Part shown: positions 26,901 to 40,815 of the stretch, in pieces | Layout of the letters: every line of letters starts with the position of its first letter | Position numbering within the stretch: position 1 is the stretch's first letter | Assembly (NCBI GenBank): GCA_003342815.1 | Contig: PTEX01000055.1 | Span: 1,488,001 to 1,552,000, forward strand | DNA length: 64,000 nucleotides | Reading direction: 5' to 3' | Source of the DNA: Eudromia elegans | Lineage: Eukaryota; Chordata; Aves; Tinamiformes; Tinamidae | Program-made: the position numbers and the translations under genes | The notes under the pieces: model-generated | What the model was told of the DNA's origin: nothing | Databases searched by the model: none | What the model saw: only the letters and a program-made list of their open reading frames with translations

Positions 26901-29900
26901 GCTTTTGCAACCATATGGTCAAACAGAGAACACAGTGACTAAGTGATAGACTTCCAGTCTCAACAATCTGCACTTGAAAAGGAGCAGATCCGTATGTTTT
27001 TCTCCTTCCATTTTTTTTCTTTTTTGTCCTGTACGAGTTGTTACAACATTTGGTTTTTTTGGGGTTTTTTTCCTCATAAGACACGGCATGTGGCATTTTG
27101 TACACAGACAGGAAATTTAAATTCCTTGCAGTATTGAAAGCTTACGTACTCCTCCTTAAAATCAGGCTTTCCCAGATATTCATCTACTGTCTTAACTTTC
27201 ACCAACATGTTTTAAAGCCATTTACATTGTACAACAGGAGACTGTTTATGTATAATTATGGTGCATACAGATAGGTTAGGTTAATACAACTTGTTTTCAG
27301 TAAGTGGGATACATATATTCACCATAAATTAGCATCAAGATCATTGCATAGACTAATTCTTTGAAGGGCTACATTCTGAGATTGCTTGCTGCATATTGCC
27401 AAGGCTTTTCAAAAATTAGTATCAATGCCATAGAGATTTGCAATCTTTATTTCTATTTTTAACCTCTATGTCATTTAATAACTGACAGAAATTAGACCTT
27501 TGGCTTGCTCTTTTCATTGACCTAATAAAAGGCTCTTTCTTTAGAATAACAAACATAAACTCCACCTATTTTAGGCATTAGTTATTTTCTCAGTTACACA
27601 GGCTTTCTGTTGAAAATCCATGCTGCAAATGAAAACAAACAAACAAACATAAAAAGACAACAGGTATGGCTGTTCATGCAATATGCTCTAAGAAATGAAT
27701 TGCATCACCCCTAACATGCTGGCTGTCATCCAGTTTTAAAAGCTCAGCATGAGCAGTACTTCATTATTTGGAGGAGAACCTTTAAAGAGAGGAAGTAGAT
27801 AGAACTCAGTTATGTTTATATACTTTTGTTTCCTGTCTGTTGGTCTCACATAGGACTATTACTGTAAAGGGGAAAAAAAAACCCCACTGATTTAGCTCAC
27901 TAGCTGCCATTGCCCTTCTTCTTTTAGAGAAGCCTCCAGTTCAATTTCTTGCTGGAATGGATTTTTCACAAATAAGGATAATCCTTCATTTAGTGTTTAC
28001 ACACTTGGCCACCTTTTCCCTGTCATATCAGGTTTAATATTTTTTTTTATTTAAAATTGCCAGAATTCATTTATGCATTAACTGGTTTTATTATAGCTAT
28101 GGACGAGCTGGCTTTCAACACATTTAGCATTAGCAAAGAATAGCCATGATTTTATCAGACCATACTGGCACCCATATCCAATTTTGCCTTCTTTTTCATG
28201 GGTTGCGTTACTGCTCAGGCGAAAACATGGCTAGCCAGCACAAAATGAGTATCTCTACCTGCAAAAAGTAAACTATTTCCTCTTGACTTTCCTTCTTCCT
28301 CCGTTTCTCAATATACACACAGATACACAGGCACTCTTGATCTCACACACCCCACTTCATTTTATCAGAAAATACAGGGGAAAATAAATTGTAGCTATGT
28401 GGCCTTTCTGAGCTATGGAAGAGGAGTCTGCTTACCACACAAACAAGCAGATGAAAATATTTCAGCTATATTTTAAATAAGAAAGACACAAAATGTCAAT
28501 CCTTTTAAATATAATTTGGAAATTGAGACATGCTATAAAACTGAAATAGAAGATCTTAAGAGTCTAGGGGAAAAAAAATCCATCATAGAAAAAAAGATTT
28601 AAACTAAAAGTTACCCATTTCCTTTTGCAGAGCTAAAAGTAGGGGGATTAAGGGACTTTTATTTCACATACAGCTTTCTACTTGATGTAAATAATTCTGT
28701 GATTTCCAGTTTCCAGTTCCACTGTTTTGCCAAGATGCCACCATCAACCATCTCACCCTTCATCATTGGGCCTGAATTTCAGGAAGCAGCTTTTTATATC
28801 AGCAAAAATTCAGCACTAAGATAGAAACTGACAGCAGAAGCACGAAGTCACCCTATTGGTTTCCATTTCTTGTTACAGCTTGTAACTTGAAAAGTCTAGT
28901 TCTTTATTTCTTTCCATCCAGTTAGTTACATGGATAAGGTGAAAACAGGTCTAACTTAGTATAATAGTACCAAATAATTATGAATGCATCTTAAAGAGAT
29001 TTTTCCATTCTGTCAAGTTAAGGGAAAGAGAAGAAAATATGTCTCTTGACAGCATGCAAAAGTCTGAGAGTTAGGTGGCTTCAGTTTATTTTTAAAATCC
29101 AGCTACAGGACATTATTAGGTACTTCACCATCAAGATTTGATGGGTTTTCTTTTACTGTCTCATACGAAATAAACTGTATGACACCTTATGGTAAGTTGT
29201 TTGCTCAAAATGAAATTCAAAAGGGAAATTCTAAAATACAAGAAAAATTGCACTGTGAAAGCACATTTGCTTATATGAACTGGCATTCTGGTTTGTGTTG
29301 TTCTTTTAAAGAATTTTTAAACTTGTACAAAACAATGGAGCACTTAAATAGCTTCCAGCCAATTAAAAAGAAGCAACACAAAACTTTCAACTATTATCTT
29401 ACATTCAGATTAATCTGATTTATTTCCTGGAAAACAGGAGATGCATAAGCCTTTCCTTCTCTTGGTATTGGACTACAATATTTTAAATCCATTTTACTAC
29501 TCACTGAAAATACTCTCATACTAAAGGTGAAGACGAATCTGCTGAACTGATGTCACCAGAAAGCTCCACAAAACTCAAGATTTAAGCAGGCAACTAGTCT
29601 TTCAGTTTAATGATCGCTTTTTCAACTATTTATAGGATTATATGAAATTATACTTAATCCTACTTAGAATCTGGTAGATTTTGCTCAGAGCTGAACAGAC
29701 AGATCTACAGATATGGAGGTTTTAATAAAAAACTATATTCAAACAGAATTATTCTTCCATTATTAAGCCTTATATAAAACATCAGGTAAAGCTTAGTCTA
29801 AACACATTCTTGCTTAATTGCCTTTGTTAATTTAGAAGAAATTAATTAGACTCAACTGAGGTGACAAATATAACTTCAGAGAAATGAATTTCTTCCATCC

Positions 29901-32900
29901 ACAGCTATTTTTTTAAATTATGCAAATCAAATCACATGAGAAAACATTAACACTTGGAAATAATGGGTTGGTCAGAGGAAGGCAACGCAAAAGCCTTCAT
30001 CACCTTAGCTGCACAAGCGGCCACACGTGAGTGTGGGAGACAGCAGCCAACCGAGAATCCTTGGGAGGCCTAGGCTGAATACAGCCTGAACTCAAACACT
30101 ATAAAATCCAAAACTTGGGGACATACAGACAAAATAAAACAATTCAAAGCGATTTTAAAATACTTTCAGAATCGTAAACAGCCGATGAACATATGCGGCT
30201 CAAACTAAGTCAGAGCACCTCTGATGCTCCCTCAGCTCACCTTTGTGCCAGCGTACGCCCATGCTGACCAGAGAGACAGGCTGCCTGTGCCAAGGTAGCC
30301 ACACGTACTGGGCTCATGCATCACCTTCCATCCACTGATGCCACAGCAACAGGCACACTCTGTGCCTGCATAATTAGCACTAGAGATACAAGCTTAGGAA
30401 TCTCTGATCTATATATTTAAGGGCACAAGTAGATTAATTACAGAAGGTATCAGTTAAATAGCAAGGCACAGAGGGGACAGATTAAACCACGGGCAAGCCT
30501 ACTGTAGTAAAGCCTGACCTTTAAACTTACTGACTGCCAGTGCCAGGAGCTCAAAATATGTTAGGAACTTATTACATAATTGTAGTTACTGTTTTCATCT
30601 CCTTCCAAAACAAGCTTAAAGGCCAGCATTATATATGAACTACATAAAGCTTCGATTTTAAGATTTAATGCTCTTAGCTGAATGTTTTTCAGTGTAAAGG
30701 AGATCTCAGGCTCTCAGGATTGTCTGAGCTCTGATTCTGAGATGCAGCCTGAAAGCCTATTGCAATAAATTTCCATGGGCAGATTTTATTATTTTTTCAA
30801 AAAAATAAAGCTATCAGATATCTTAATCAATATTTCTTTTGAAAACCTTTCTTCATTAATTCATTCTATGTTATTTATGGCCAAAAGGTATCCTATTTTA
30901 TTTATGCTAGCATAATTAACACAAAACAGCATTCCTGTGATGGCTGCAATTGTACACATTTAAATAAAGAATTTGCTTATACAAGGACAGATTGTTCTTA
31001 GGCAGAACTGTTAGAATGTAGAATAGAGTGAGAAAGCTGTATCACACTAGAAGATTTATTAATTTGCTTTTTAAAAAGAGCAAAAATCTCCTCCTTTCTC
31101 GTCAAAGTATTTTCTCTTCTGTGAAAAGGCTATGGGTACTTTCCAGACAGAAGCATGCTATTTTATTAAAATTGAGGGTATTATACCATTGGACAGCTAG
31201 AATATTTCTCAGTGAGTCACTTCCATAATATACACTTGAAAATTATTATGGAATGTTATTAATATTCTTTCTGCTTTTACCAAAACCAGTTAAGCTGTCA
31301 AGCTTTTCAGAATAAGCCCACGCTCAGAACTCTTGTCAAAGATCAGGTCTTCCAAGTAATATGGCCTACCTATATTTAGAAAGTTGACATAACTTAATGT
31401 TAAATTTATATATTTCTATAGTGAAAAACAGAACATAACCTGCTCCTAATAAAATCAATTTATTTAAACAGAATCATTTTCAACACCTTTACAAAAATAG
31501 ATATTTCCACAATGTGCCATGGAATTCAAATGGTGTTTTTTCCGCATGAGGAGCAAGCTATAAACATGAGGCAATTACTCTAGGGAAGAAAGGATGCCCA
31601 CCTGCTTGTAATGGAAAAAGTCAAATGAACTCTAGCAATTTGAGTGGGGATTATCAGCTGGTCATCCCCTCATCCCTAAGAACCTTTTCATACATTAGAA
31701 AACCTTCCTTGAGAAGAGGGGGAAATCTAGTTGTGGTTGCATCTTGTTAAAGATGCTTTAGGGTGATGAAACTCTGAGGAAAGGTGAATCAGTTTAGATG
31801 CACATATCTTTATATCACAACTTTACTCAAAAGACTATAATTAATAAAACTTGAAGTCAGCTGATTGCTTAGTTACAGAAGTCTGAAGCTCTTATTTACA
31901 ATAGGCCTCAGTACCTTTCTTAATAACTAATTCCAACCAAAGCAAGGAAAAAAACTTTGACATGAGGCAGAAACATAGAGGCTTGGGGGATTTGCTTGCA
32001 GAACAAACTGAAATAAAGACCTGTATATAGCTTGCTGAAGGATAAAGAATTATTTTCATCTGTTCTTAATAAGTTACCTTAGTAAATTATCTTAGTTAAC
32101 AATATCAATATATGATAATTAATAATGCTAATTTTAAAATTACGTCAGCTTCTTAACAGAAATGAATGTACACATTTGAGAAAGTGTTTTTCCCCTTGCT
32201 ATTTCTGCTACTACATCTTAAGAAACAAGTTATTTGTTCCTTTCTGAGCCAGCTGGTGCAAAAGATACTGCAAATCTTAAAAATTAGGAAAAATTACTGA
32301 GCCCTTAGAACTGTTTATGAATTCATCATGAAAAATGTTGAAATAATGTAGTGTGAACACAATCTCTCTGTACCCATAAACATCTAAGGAATAATACTGG
32401 TAAGACAGAAGTTTGGCTGTACTTTAATAAGGAAAGCAAATTAAGAGAGTTATGCACTGGGACATCAGAATCTCAGTGGCAGCTGCCGTATTAAAACAAC
32501 TTCACTGTCATAGTCCAAGTTATTTTTTGTTCTATAATGAACTCTAGCAAGCCATCCACAGCACACTATGGTCTTACTGAGTAATAAGTATATATTCACA
32601 TGAAAGAAATGCATGTATGAGAAAAGAAAACAAGATGGTATCACGTACACATATAGCTTAAGATGCCAACTTGGGCAGGGTAGAAATGGCTTAAATGTTT
32701 AAAATACAGACATATGTCCACTAGCTGGTATTGAAAAATATTAATTGCACTTCCTTTCACAATAAAAGGCTAAGAAAGTTGAGACAGGACAAAGAGCATT
32801 CACAATTTGATCTGCAAATACTTATGACACCATGCTACATAATTTTCTGAGTGTTTCAAATTTCCAGTGATTTCTGGAGGATTAGGAGATGCCCAATACA

Positions 32901-35200
32901 TAGTCCTTGTATCAAAGGATACTTAACAAGCTGCAAATGAGAGAATACGAATTTTTTTACACAAGCAATTCAAAAGCAACAATTATTTTGGGCAAAACAA
33001 GTATTAGTCTGAACACGGTATTTTTTTCTAGTCAGACTTCCAGTGGTATCTGCAACCCAGGATACTCTGAACTCAACACCAGTTTTCCAGCCATCAGAGT
33101 TCATAGGACACTTATTTTGGAAACTCATGAGCAAATATAATCTCAAAGTAAACTAGGACATTGTTTTCATTTGTGACAGTTTTCAGCTAGGTTGGAGAAT
33201 CCACTTCAGACTCCCCATGAAGCGTAGCTTTAGATCACATATGTGTTGAAGTGGTACATTGCACTAGGGTCATTTTTTCCTCTTTCTAGTAGCTGGTATT
33301 TTTCCAGATTTTAAGTTACTTTACAATATTTAATCTCAATGAAATGACAAAACACAATAAATTGCAAATACTGTTGATCATGCATAGACATGTCAGTGCT
33401 TGTTTATCATAGAATTTTAGCTAATAAATTAGAAATTAAACTATACTCTCCTATCCATTAAAATGAAACAAAACCCTTTATGTCATTTTATCCAAACTAG
33501 AGGCAAAACTGTTTCCTTTGCAAAGTTTATTTTACATCTAAGAATTGTTATAGCTGTCTTTCGGAACGGATGGAAAAAAAATTCTTGGTAAATCAAGTAT
33601 ACATTTATTTTCACTGACTATTTATACATAAATTAAATACAACTCATGTTCTATGTGGTGAAACCTGTCTTAAGTCAACACACAGGGGATATTGCGAGAA
33701 GAAAACAAAGAAGTAGCCAAAAGCCTGAAAGAAAGTTTTATCAAAAGTCTTTGACTTCAGCAGTTCTCTTTGCATGGACCATAGTAATTAGAAGGTCAGT
33801 ATCTCAGATAGGCCCTATGAACATCTGCTGGAGCAGCATTCCCAAGGTGCTGCTGGATCCTGAGCAGCCCCCAAAACTGCTGTGTGACACAATACACTTG
33901 TTTCTTAATCTTGCCATTTGTCACTATGTTGGGTAGTCTAAATGGATCCTTATAAAGCAAACCTTGTTTTTCTTCTGCTGCAGTAAAACTGAGATTTGTA
34001 AGAACTCTCTTGCTTTGGCTCTTTTCCTTACATTTTGTTGGGGCAGAACAAGATGGTCTCATTTTCTAGAGGAAAAATACTACGTATACCTTTTTCAGCT
34101 AGACAATACAACAAATAAAGTTTTCAGGAACCAAATGATTGTGATTAAGCATGAGAAAAAAATTACTGCATAGCCTGAGGCTGTGAGTATGCTGTTTATT
34201 AAAGCAACTGCTAATCAGATGGGGACCATAAGCACAGACCCTGAATATCAGTATAATACAGTAACTTTTTTTGCTGTACTCTGTGCAGGCTAATACAACC
34301 ACTGTGACTAACAGGATTTCCTAGGAATAAACACAAGAGGGATAGCTTTGTAAAATTATCTTTCTTTAAAGATATAACAAAGAAAATAGCATTCAAGGTA
34401 GAAAAGTAGGCTTTGGTTTTTCTTTTTTCCTGAAATTCATTTTATTAAAAGTGATGAAGACATGAGTCATGTGATGGCAGAATCAGACTTGCAGATCCCA
34501 TGTCTCACCAGTAGCTCTGGATTGTGAATACAAGAAGTAATGTAAGAATGAACACAAGAGCAACAGGATCGAGCAGTTTCACCTCATGTATTAGCACCAC
34601 AGCACTGGGTGCTGTGATGGCAAGCATGTTATATAGACTGGTGACGGGGATCAGGCTTGTATTGTAACTGAACTGTACATTGCAAATGCTATATTTTCTT
34701 TTGTATTGTGATTTCAGTCTACTGCTGAATCACACCATGAAATCAAAAACTCTCCGGAACGTCAAATATCTTCAGATCTGTAAATGTGGTATTAAACATT
34801 ACACCCTCTACACATGTAGTATCTACAAGATGTTCTGGCCAATGGGTACCGGCCTCTGACACAGTCCTGCATTAAAGCTGTGCCAGGGAGCATGACAAGA
34901 GTCCATGCACCAGGTTTAAAAGGCAGTACTCAAAAAGGAGAGCAGTCTTAATTCCTCTGTAACCTACTGGTAATGTCACCCAGCACTGCCCAGCAGTGGT
35001 AAGGGCTGGAAAATTAGGAGCTGTTGCTGTCTTTTTATTTTCGACACCCTCACTCCTGTGCCCTGAGTTTTTAATTTAGAATACTGGATATCTTGATTTG
35101 ATATTCATTAAAATGAAAATACCCTATTTAAGTTTATTAAAATTGAGTTAGGAAGGGAGAATTCAAATACAGAAAATGATAAAAGCACAGATCTTTATCT

Positions 35201-35262
35201 TACTATATTTTCATACTATATATATAAATACTATATAAATACTATATAAATACTATATTTTC
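35201..35262 (+). repeat. AT-rich tandem repeat, 11-bp unit
   Basis: Units of TACTATATAAA are repeated about four times, bounded on both sides by TACTATATTTTC. Confidence 0.88.
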
Positions 35263-38200
35263 AACTGTTAGGAAGACCACTTTAACTATCTATGACATGT
35301 TATTTGTCACTCACAGCAAAAGACTTGGAAGCTTTTAGAGCTTATTTCCTGCCAGAATCTTGAAGTATTACATAACCTGCAATAAACGTCAACCTACCTA
35401 AATGACAAGGTTTTCATGGCGCCAGTGAAACAGAATCCAACTAATTTTCCTTTGTTAGTTTTAAGATGAACAGCAAGAGATGACTATAATGTCCATAATA
35501 CGGCAGACAATGAAAGAGCAGTTCCCTGTCTCTGCCCCAGGATTGATAAACAGGCTGACAGAGCTAATAAAGCAATATTAAAAGCTCTCCAGAGCCCAGA
35601 AGTCAGGAACAGCAGTGGACCTGCATGCACTGAACCCGAGTTACTGGTGTGGGAAACCAAGTTTCAACAGAGCTGCAGTGAATCTTATCAGATTTGAAAA
35701 TAACTCATCATGTCTGAAGGAGCTGAAATAACTTCTGAGCTATGAAAAAAACATAGAAAAACTATAGGAAAGGTTATGTGAAACTCCAGTGGGTAAGTAT
35801 GGCAACTGAAAGTCCATTTACTATGCTTTACTTCGGATTTTTACACTATTTGCAGTTTGTTCTATAACAAATGGATAATAATTCAAATGTCTTATAACCA
35901 TTTGGAGAATCAGATCTTAATTTGTAGAAATGCATTTTCCTTTTCACTGTAAAGTTGAAGTTGTGAACAACTTTATACTGCTATGACTCCAAAAGTAAAG
36001 TCTAAAGCTGACTGCTATAATGAGCTAAATCTTTTTATTTATATATATGTATAAAAATAGCCTTATATAAACATAGCCCTAACATGTATCACTGAAAACA
36101 TGGCAACTGGTATAAATTGCAATATTGTATGCATATAAAATATTTTTTTTTAAAAAAAATGGAAAGCAATATAAGAAATATAAGAAAGTGAAACTAATGA
36201 TCAAGATTTTTAAGCTGTTTAGCAAAAGTTGCTCACAGGCTTGTAGGTGGTCTGTGTAAGACTCCCATACTTCAGTCTTTCCAGACATGCTTTTGTGCTT
36301 GATTAATCAGTCAATCTAAGGAGAAGTGTAATACTTTCATAGTGTTGGATATTTTCTTATAATTAAATCAGTCCGGTGCATGTCCCATTAAGCATTAAGT
36401 CATGAAATGCTCATAAAACACCAGCCTAGGAGTTATCTGCAAACTTATACATTTTATATTTATATGGATGCCTTTGGTAAAAATAAAAATAGAGGGCTCT
36501 CTAATTTCATAGAAATGTAGTATCACAAATTCATATTGAGTATCATATATTAAAATAATGCTATGCAAATAAGCATGACAGTTAAATATGAGTAAGTTCA
36601 AATGAGTAAGTATAATTTTTAAATGCCAATGACTATGAAACAAGAAAGCTCAACTTAATGAGGTTGGTCATTTCTGGCTTAGGAAGAGAAAAGGATTAGC
36701 ATGTAGAGTACGTTCAGGCTGCTTAAATCTTTGTGTGGGTTTTACACAGGTATTCACTTTCATTTCAGTACAAGAATTACTGGAACAAATGCTGGCTTAC
36801 ACGATGCTTTGCTGCTTATGGCACAAGAGAGCTTCTTAAGAAACTTTTGCTGTGCTGCCATGTAAAGGTCAGGCAGAGTTTACTGAGAACTGGGAAGAAA
36901 ACCAAAAATCTTCAAAAAACCCTGTGGCCTTCCTGACAAACTCATGGCATGGAGGCACATAGTCTTTTTTTATGGTTTATCAAAGTACTGTGTCAACTCC
37001 ACTTTGACTAATTCTCTATGAAATGAAAATTATTGTAATACCAGTACAGAAATTTCCTTCTAGCCATCACAGGCACAGTCAAGTGGAATTGCTTGGGTAA
37101 TATACTAACTTCTCTCTTACGAGAATATTTTTAAATTGTGCATAGAAGCAGTGATGGACAGTAACGTTTTCAGTCTGGCATAACCGGCTAACTGTAGATG
37201 GCTATGAACTGAAAAAAAAAGCAGAGCAGATACAAGCACTAGCTCTGAACAACACTCTGGCTTAGCACTAAGGCAAACAGCTTTCTGTCCTGCACTGAAA
37301 AACAAGCACAATAAAACTCCACAACTATCCCAAGTATATATTTGCAGCTTTTCCACATGGAATTATTTTCTATTTCCCTGAAAGATGGATGAGAGAGTAA
37401 GAAGATAAGAAGGCAGGAGGTCACAAGGGCCAGGCACATATACAATCTTGCAGCTAATCTTCAGAAACATGGGACTGAAGCAAATTGCATACATTTAGAA
37501 AAAACAAAAGTTTGCCTTGCAAGCTCATTAAAATAAGTGCAATACTGCAAATATTTCCCTTTTGGAAGTGTTGACTATTGCCAACCCAAACTGCTGGCCC
37601 AGACACACCCATTGCTCCTAAGGACTTGCTCCACTGGAATTTGAGAGAAAGAATAATAACGGATTCTCTTTACTTTGGGGGAGAGGGTAATATAAGAAAT
37701 ACAGACCTTAGGAGAAAATTATTGTCATAGACATAAGCATTATTTAAAATCTGAGACAGACAAAAACCTACAACTTAGCACTAGCAGATGATTTCCCTCT
37801 TTTCTCCTTTGTCATGTTCTGGGCTGGCACTGCAGCATAGAAGGTATCAACTCCTCCACCACCCATAGCAAAGTTTTTCACCTGTCCTATTGCTTATATT
37901 CAATTTGAATACCCTATTATCTGTGTTTATAATCAGTCTGGGTAGGAAGTCTTTAGAAACAGTATATCAGAAATAACATTTTCTCTACTAAATTGTATAT
38001 GGTTCAAACCTACACTGATCACCAATATTTAACTTTTGGGAGAAAACAGCTAGCTGGATTCTTGAGTCTCCTGCAATTTGTTAATATCTGGTGCTGATAG
38101 CTGAGATCTAGAAAAAAAGGAAAGTGTTTGCCAATGAATGGCCTTCCAGATGTGTTGGTAGAGAACAGCAATCATGAAGGATTAGGGCAGGTCTATTTAT

Positions 38201-39552
38201 ATTTAGAGCTTTTCCAATAACTCCTTTAAATAAACAAGAAAATCCATGTTATGCAGTATGGAAACTGAGACTGAAGAGTTAAAAAATGAAAAGCTTTGCT
38301 TCAGAAATACTAATGCTCATTCTTGACAAAGTCAAACATACAAAACTTCAGAGAAACATTTTTATCGCTCAGAGTAGAATTCCAGTGGTTTGAGTTCATT
38401 AAAGGATGAACCAAACCATGATAGCTCCTCTTAGGTAAAAATTAACTATAATTAGTGTCTCCTAAGCATGGAAAGCAACTTGTCTCAGATGCTGTTGGAG
38501 TCTTTATCTTAGAGTGGTACACATTGCTTTAATTTACTGACTGACATCCTTTTTGATGTGGTCTTTTTTAATGCCACAAAATGCCTTTGAAATACATTAC
38601 AGGTACTCAGGTAATTCAGGAGTAGCACACAGAGCTCGAGGGGCTTTGCTGGTGTTGGGGATGGAGAGGAGTGTTTTGAAGTATTTTGAATAAGATGTTT
38701 GTAAGCACTTCTATTTTTTCAATGAGAACATAGGAGTTGGGATTTTAAAAGATCTCAAGATCTCACTGTGCTGTTAGATATAAAGATATAGAAGCAATGG
38801 GCTACTTCACGAACCTTAAAGTAAAGGTGTCAAATATATGACAGAAAGTCCTCCAAAATTCTCACATAATAAACTTTTCTGACAAGTATTGTGATTTATG
38901 AGAGGAAGCACTCTCATTCCCTAGTGAAATTCAACCAGTGAAATTCAGCAGGGCCTGGACGTAAAACCTCAAAAATACCACAACTGCCAGCTTAGTACAG
39001 TTGAGTGCAACAACGCTCCTGGTTCAGGATGTAAACTCAGTCTGACAATTCTCCTACCGGCTTTGTGTCCCAACACAATACTCGTTCCTTGGCAGCTTGG
39101 CCAGATAGATTAATATTCCCAAGTGCACAGCCACTTAATCCCTCCTTGTCTCACTCCATAACATTCATAATTAATGACTGTGTTCAGGTCTTTGTGGGTT
39201 TAAATACTACTCAGGGCTTCATATAAGCATTTATAATTCCAACCTTTAAGCACATACTTTAGTTGCATGTATTACGCATAGTTTCAGGTTAACCATTCAA
39301 GCTTAGAAGAAAATATAAAGCTAAGAATGTCTTTCCAGGATTAGAGCTCTTGTCTCCAGTGTTTTCCTTGTGTAAGCTGCAATAATAGAGATAAGAGAAT
39401 GAAGTTTTGACAAACCTTCAAATGAGCCTTCTCAGTTATATGGAGAAAGAAAAGACATGGGTAGACATACATACATGCATGAGCACATATGCTCAAATAG
39501 ATAGAAGTACATGTATGCAGTTTCTATGTACTCCAAAAGCCTTAGAATGGTC

Positions 39553-39558
39553 ACTCAC
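39553..39558 (-). other. PRKN: Splice donor of PRKN exon 4
   Basis: The minus strand reads AGG|GTGAGT, a near-consensus donor, and the exon closes on a complete codon (phase 0), as at the human exon 4/5 junction. Confidence 0.93.
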
Positions 39559-39677
39559 CCTTGCCAAAGTCAGCGTGCCCTGCTTACATGCACTGCAGCG
39601 GACCCTCAGTTTCCCAGGTTTCACAGCTTGGCAGGAACTTTTGCAAAAAACATAGAAACTGTTGTAACTAGCAGCGC
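39559..39677 (-). CDS. PRKN: Parkin exon 4: start of RING0 domain
   Basis: This exon encodes the N-terminal part of the RING0 (unique parkin) domain, which occludes the RING2 catalytic cysteine in resting parkin and, after activation, binds the phosphorylated Ubl. The first two bases complete the codon split with exon 3, then 39 codons follow. The reading includes [14 protein letters not shown] and [19 protein letters not shown]. The four cysteines align with human zinc ligands Cys150, Cys154, Cys166 and Cys169. The Lys and Arg in GKLRV align with Lys161 and Arg163, which bind phospho-Ser65 of the Ubl. The acceptor is a TTCCTGACAG-type site and the donor is GTGAGT. At 119 bp it is one codon shorter than the 122 bp human exon, and it ends on a codon boundary as in human. 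The frame is open only across the exon and too short to stand out as an ORF, so it was found by motif. The exon lies 21,990 bp downstream of exon 3 in transcript order. Confidence 0.96.
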
Positions 39678-39696
39678 CTGTCAGGAAGAGAACAAA
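39678..39696 (-). other. PRKN: Splice acceptor of PRKN exon 4
   Basis: The minus strand reads TTTGTTCTCTTCCTGACAG before the exon, with a clear pyrimidine tract. A branch-point sequence was not assigned. Confidence 0.92.
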
Positions 39697-40723
39697 TAAA
39701 ACATTCCATTTATACTGAAATGAGTAACAACCTGTAGCAAAAGGTTTCTATTTTACTCTGTAAATGATCTGTAAAGAAAATAGATTAACTAATTTTAAGG
39801 CCTGAGCACATCATTTTGATTGTACTGCTTGGTCTATTTCTTAACTGTTTCCATGATCTGTTGTTTCTTGATCAATAGCTGCAGCTGCATAACCCCTGGA
39901 AAACAAATCCACTTTTGAGTTAGAGCTTGCTTTCAGTGGGTGAGCACCCACTGAAATTCTTGGCAAGTAAGTGATGAATGTGACTAAATACCCAAACATT
40001 TAATTAATTACACATAACTTTTGCCTTACTTCTAGTAAATGCGTCTAGTCTCAAGTTTTAGAGAGGCCAAATTACATAACAGATTCCTTGGAAAAAGTTT
40101 AAAAGATTAGTGTGATTGACAATACAACCAGGAAACAAATATTTAACTTAGCAAATGTAGTTTTAGACATGGAAGCCTGAAAAACATTTCTTTATTCTTG
40201 CTGGCAGCTGTATAACCTAGCAAAGTTAGCAATCTGCTGCCAAGATATTAGTCCAAGTACATTTTCAAGGAAAATGAAATGAAACACATTCTGTTCTGTG
40301 AAACTACGGAACAGAACATGATATGCAGAGAATTGTGTAAGCCTGAAGCAATGCTAATTATTTGCTTTCACGTGCAATACTGGTTATTGCTTTGAGTAAG
40401 CCACTTTCGAGGGTGACTATTGCCATTCTTCAGGGAATGATGGCAGATTCACAGCATGCTCATTTTAATCAAGACTAGCCTCTCTGGTCTCTCTGGTTTG
40501 GAGACCAGCTTAAGAAATTGAGGTGAGCTCAAAATAAAGATTTCCTCAGATTATCCCAATATCAAAAAGAATGTCTGTGGAGCTCTTCCCTACTAACAAG
40601 GGCGAATTTGTAGGATCCACAGGAACCCTTTAGAGATCAAAAGTTTCCCAGTGTTTTCTTATCCATCTTCCTGCTCTTCCTTACATTTTTTCAACAACAG
40701 AACGTTTAAGTAAATTAGAATCT

Positions 40724-40815
40724 GATCATGTTAATACAATATACATATTTTATCTGTAATATCCGATCATATTAATACAAGACTGTATATTAATACAGTA
40801 TAATACAATTATACA
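40724..40815 (+). repeat. AT-rich imperfect tandem duplication (41 bp)
   Basis: GATCATGTTAATACAA at 40724 recurs as GATCATATTAATACAA at 40765, with a partial third echo (TATTAATACAGTATAATACAA). The region is more than 75% A+T. Confidence 0.75.

Larger units (their letters stand above)
1..39558 (-). other. PRKN: PRKN intron 4 (5' part; continues off the left edge)
   Basis: This is AT-rich non-coding sequence downstream of exon 4 in transcript order. It holds one CR1 LINE 3' end (20225-20928), a GC-rich segment (650-1420), a hairpin (3818-3854), several homopolymer runs (11.15, 15.66, 15.85 and 15.89 kb) and small tandem repeats (14.86, 18.12 and 35.2 kb). I looked for exon 5 (expected motif CWDDVLIPNR and the next two zinc ligands) and did not find it, so it should lie to the left of the window. 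Locally GC-richer unique sequence occurs near 8.6-8.85, 9.04-9.2, 16.8-17.05, 24.95-25.28 and 30.0-30.36 kb without a recognisable gene. The rest shows no feature I can name. The search was by eye, not by alignment. Confidence 0.85.

Noticed and set aside
39407..39655. + strand open frame over exon 4
   Set aside because: Shadow of the real exon on the minus strand.
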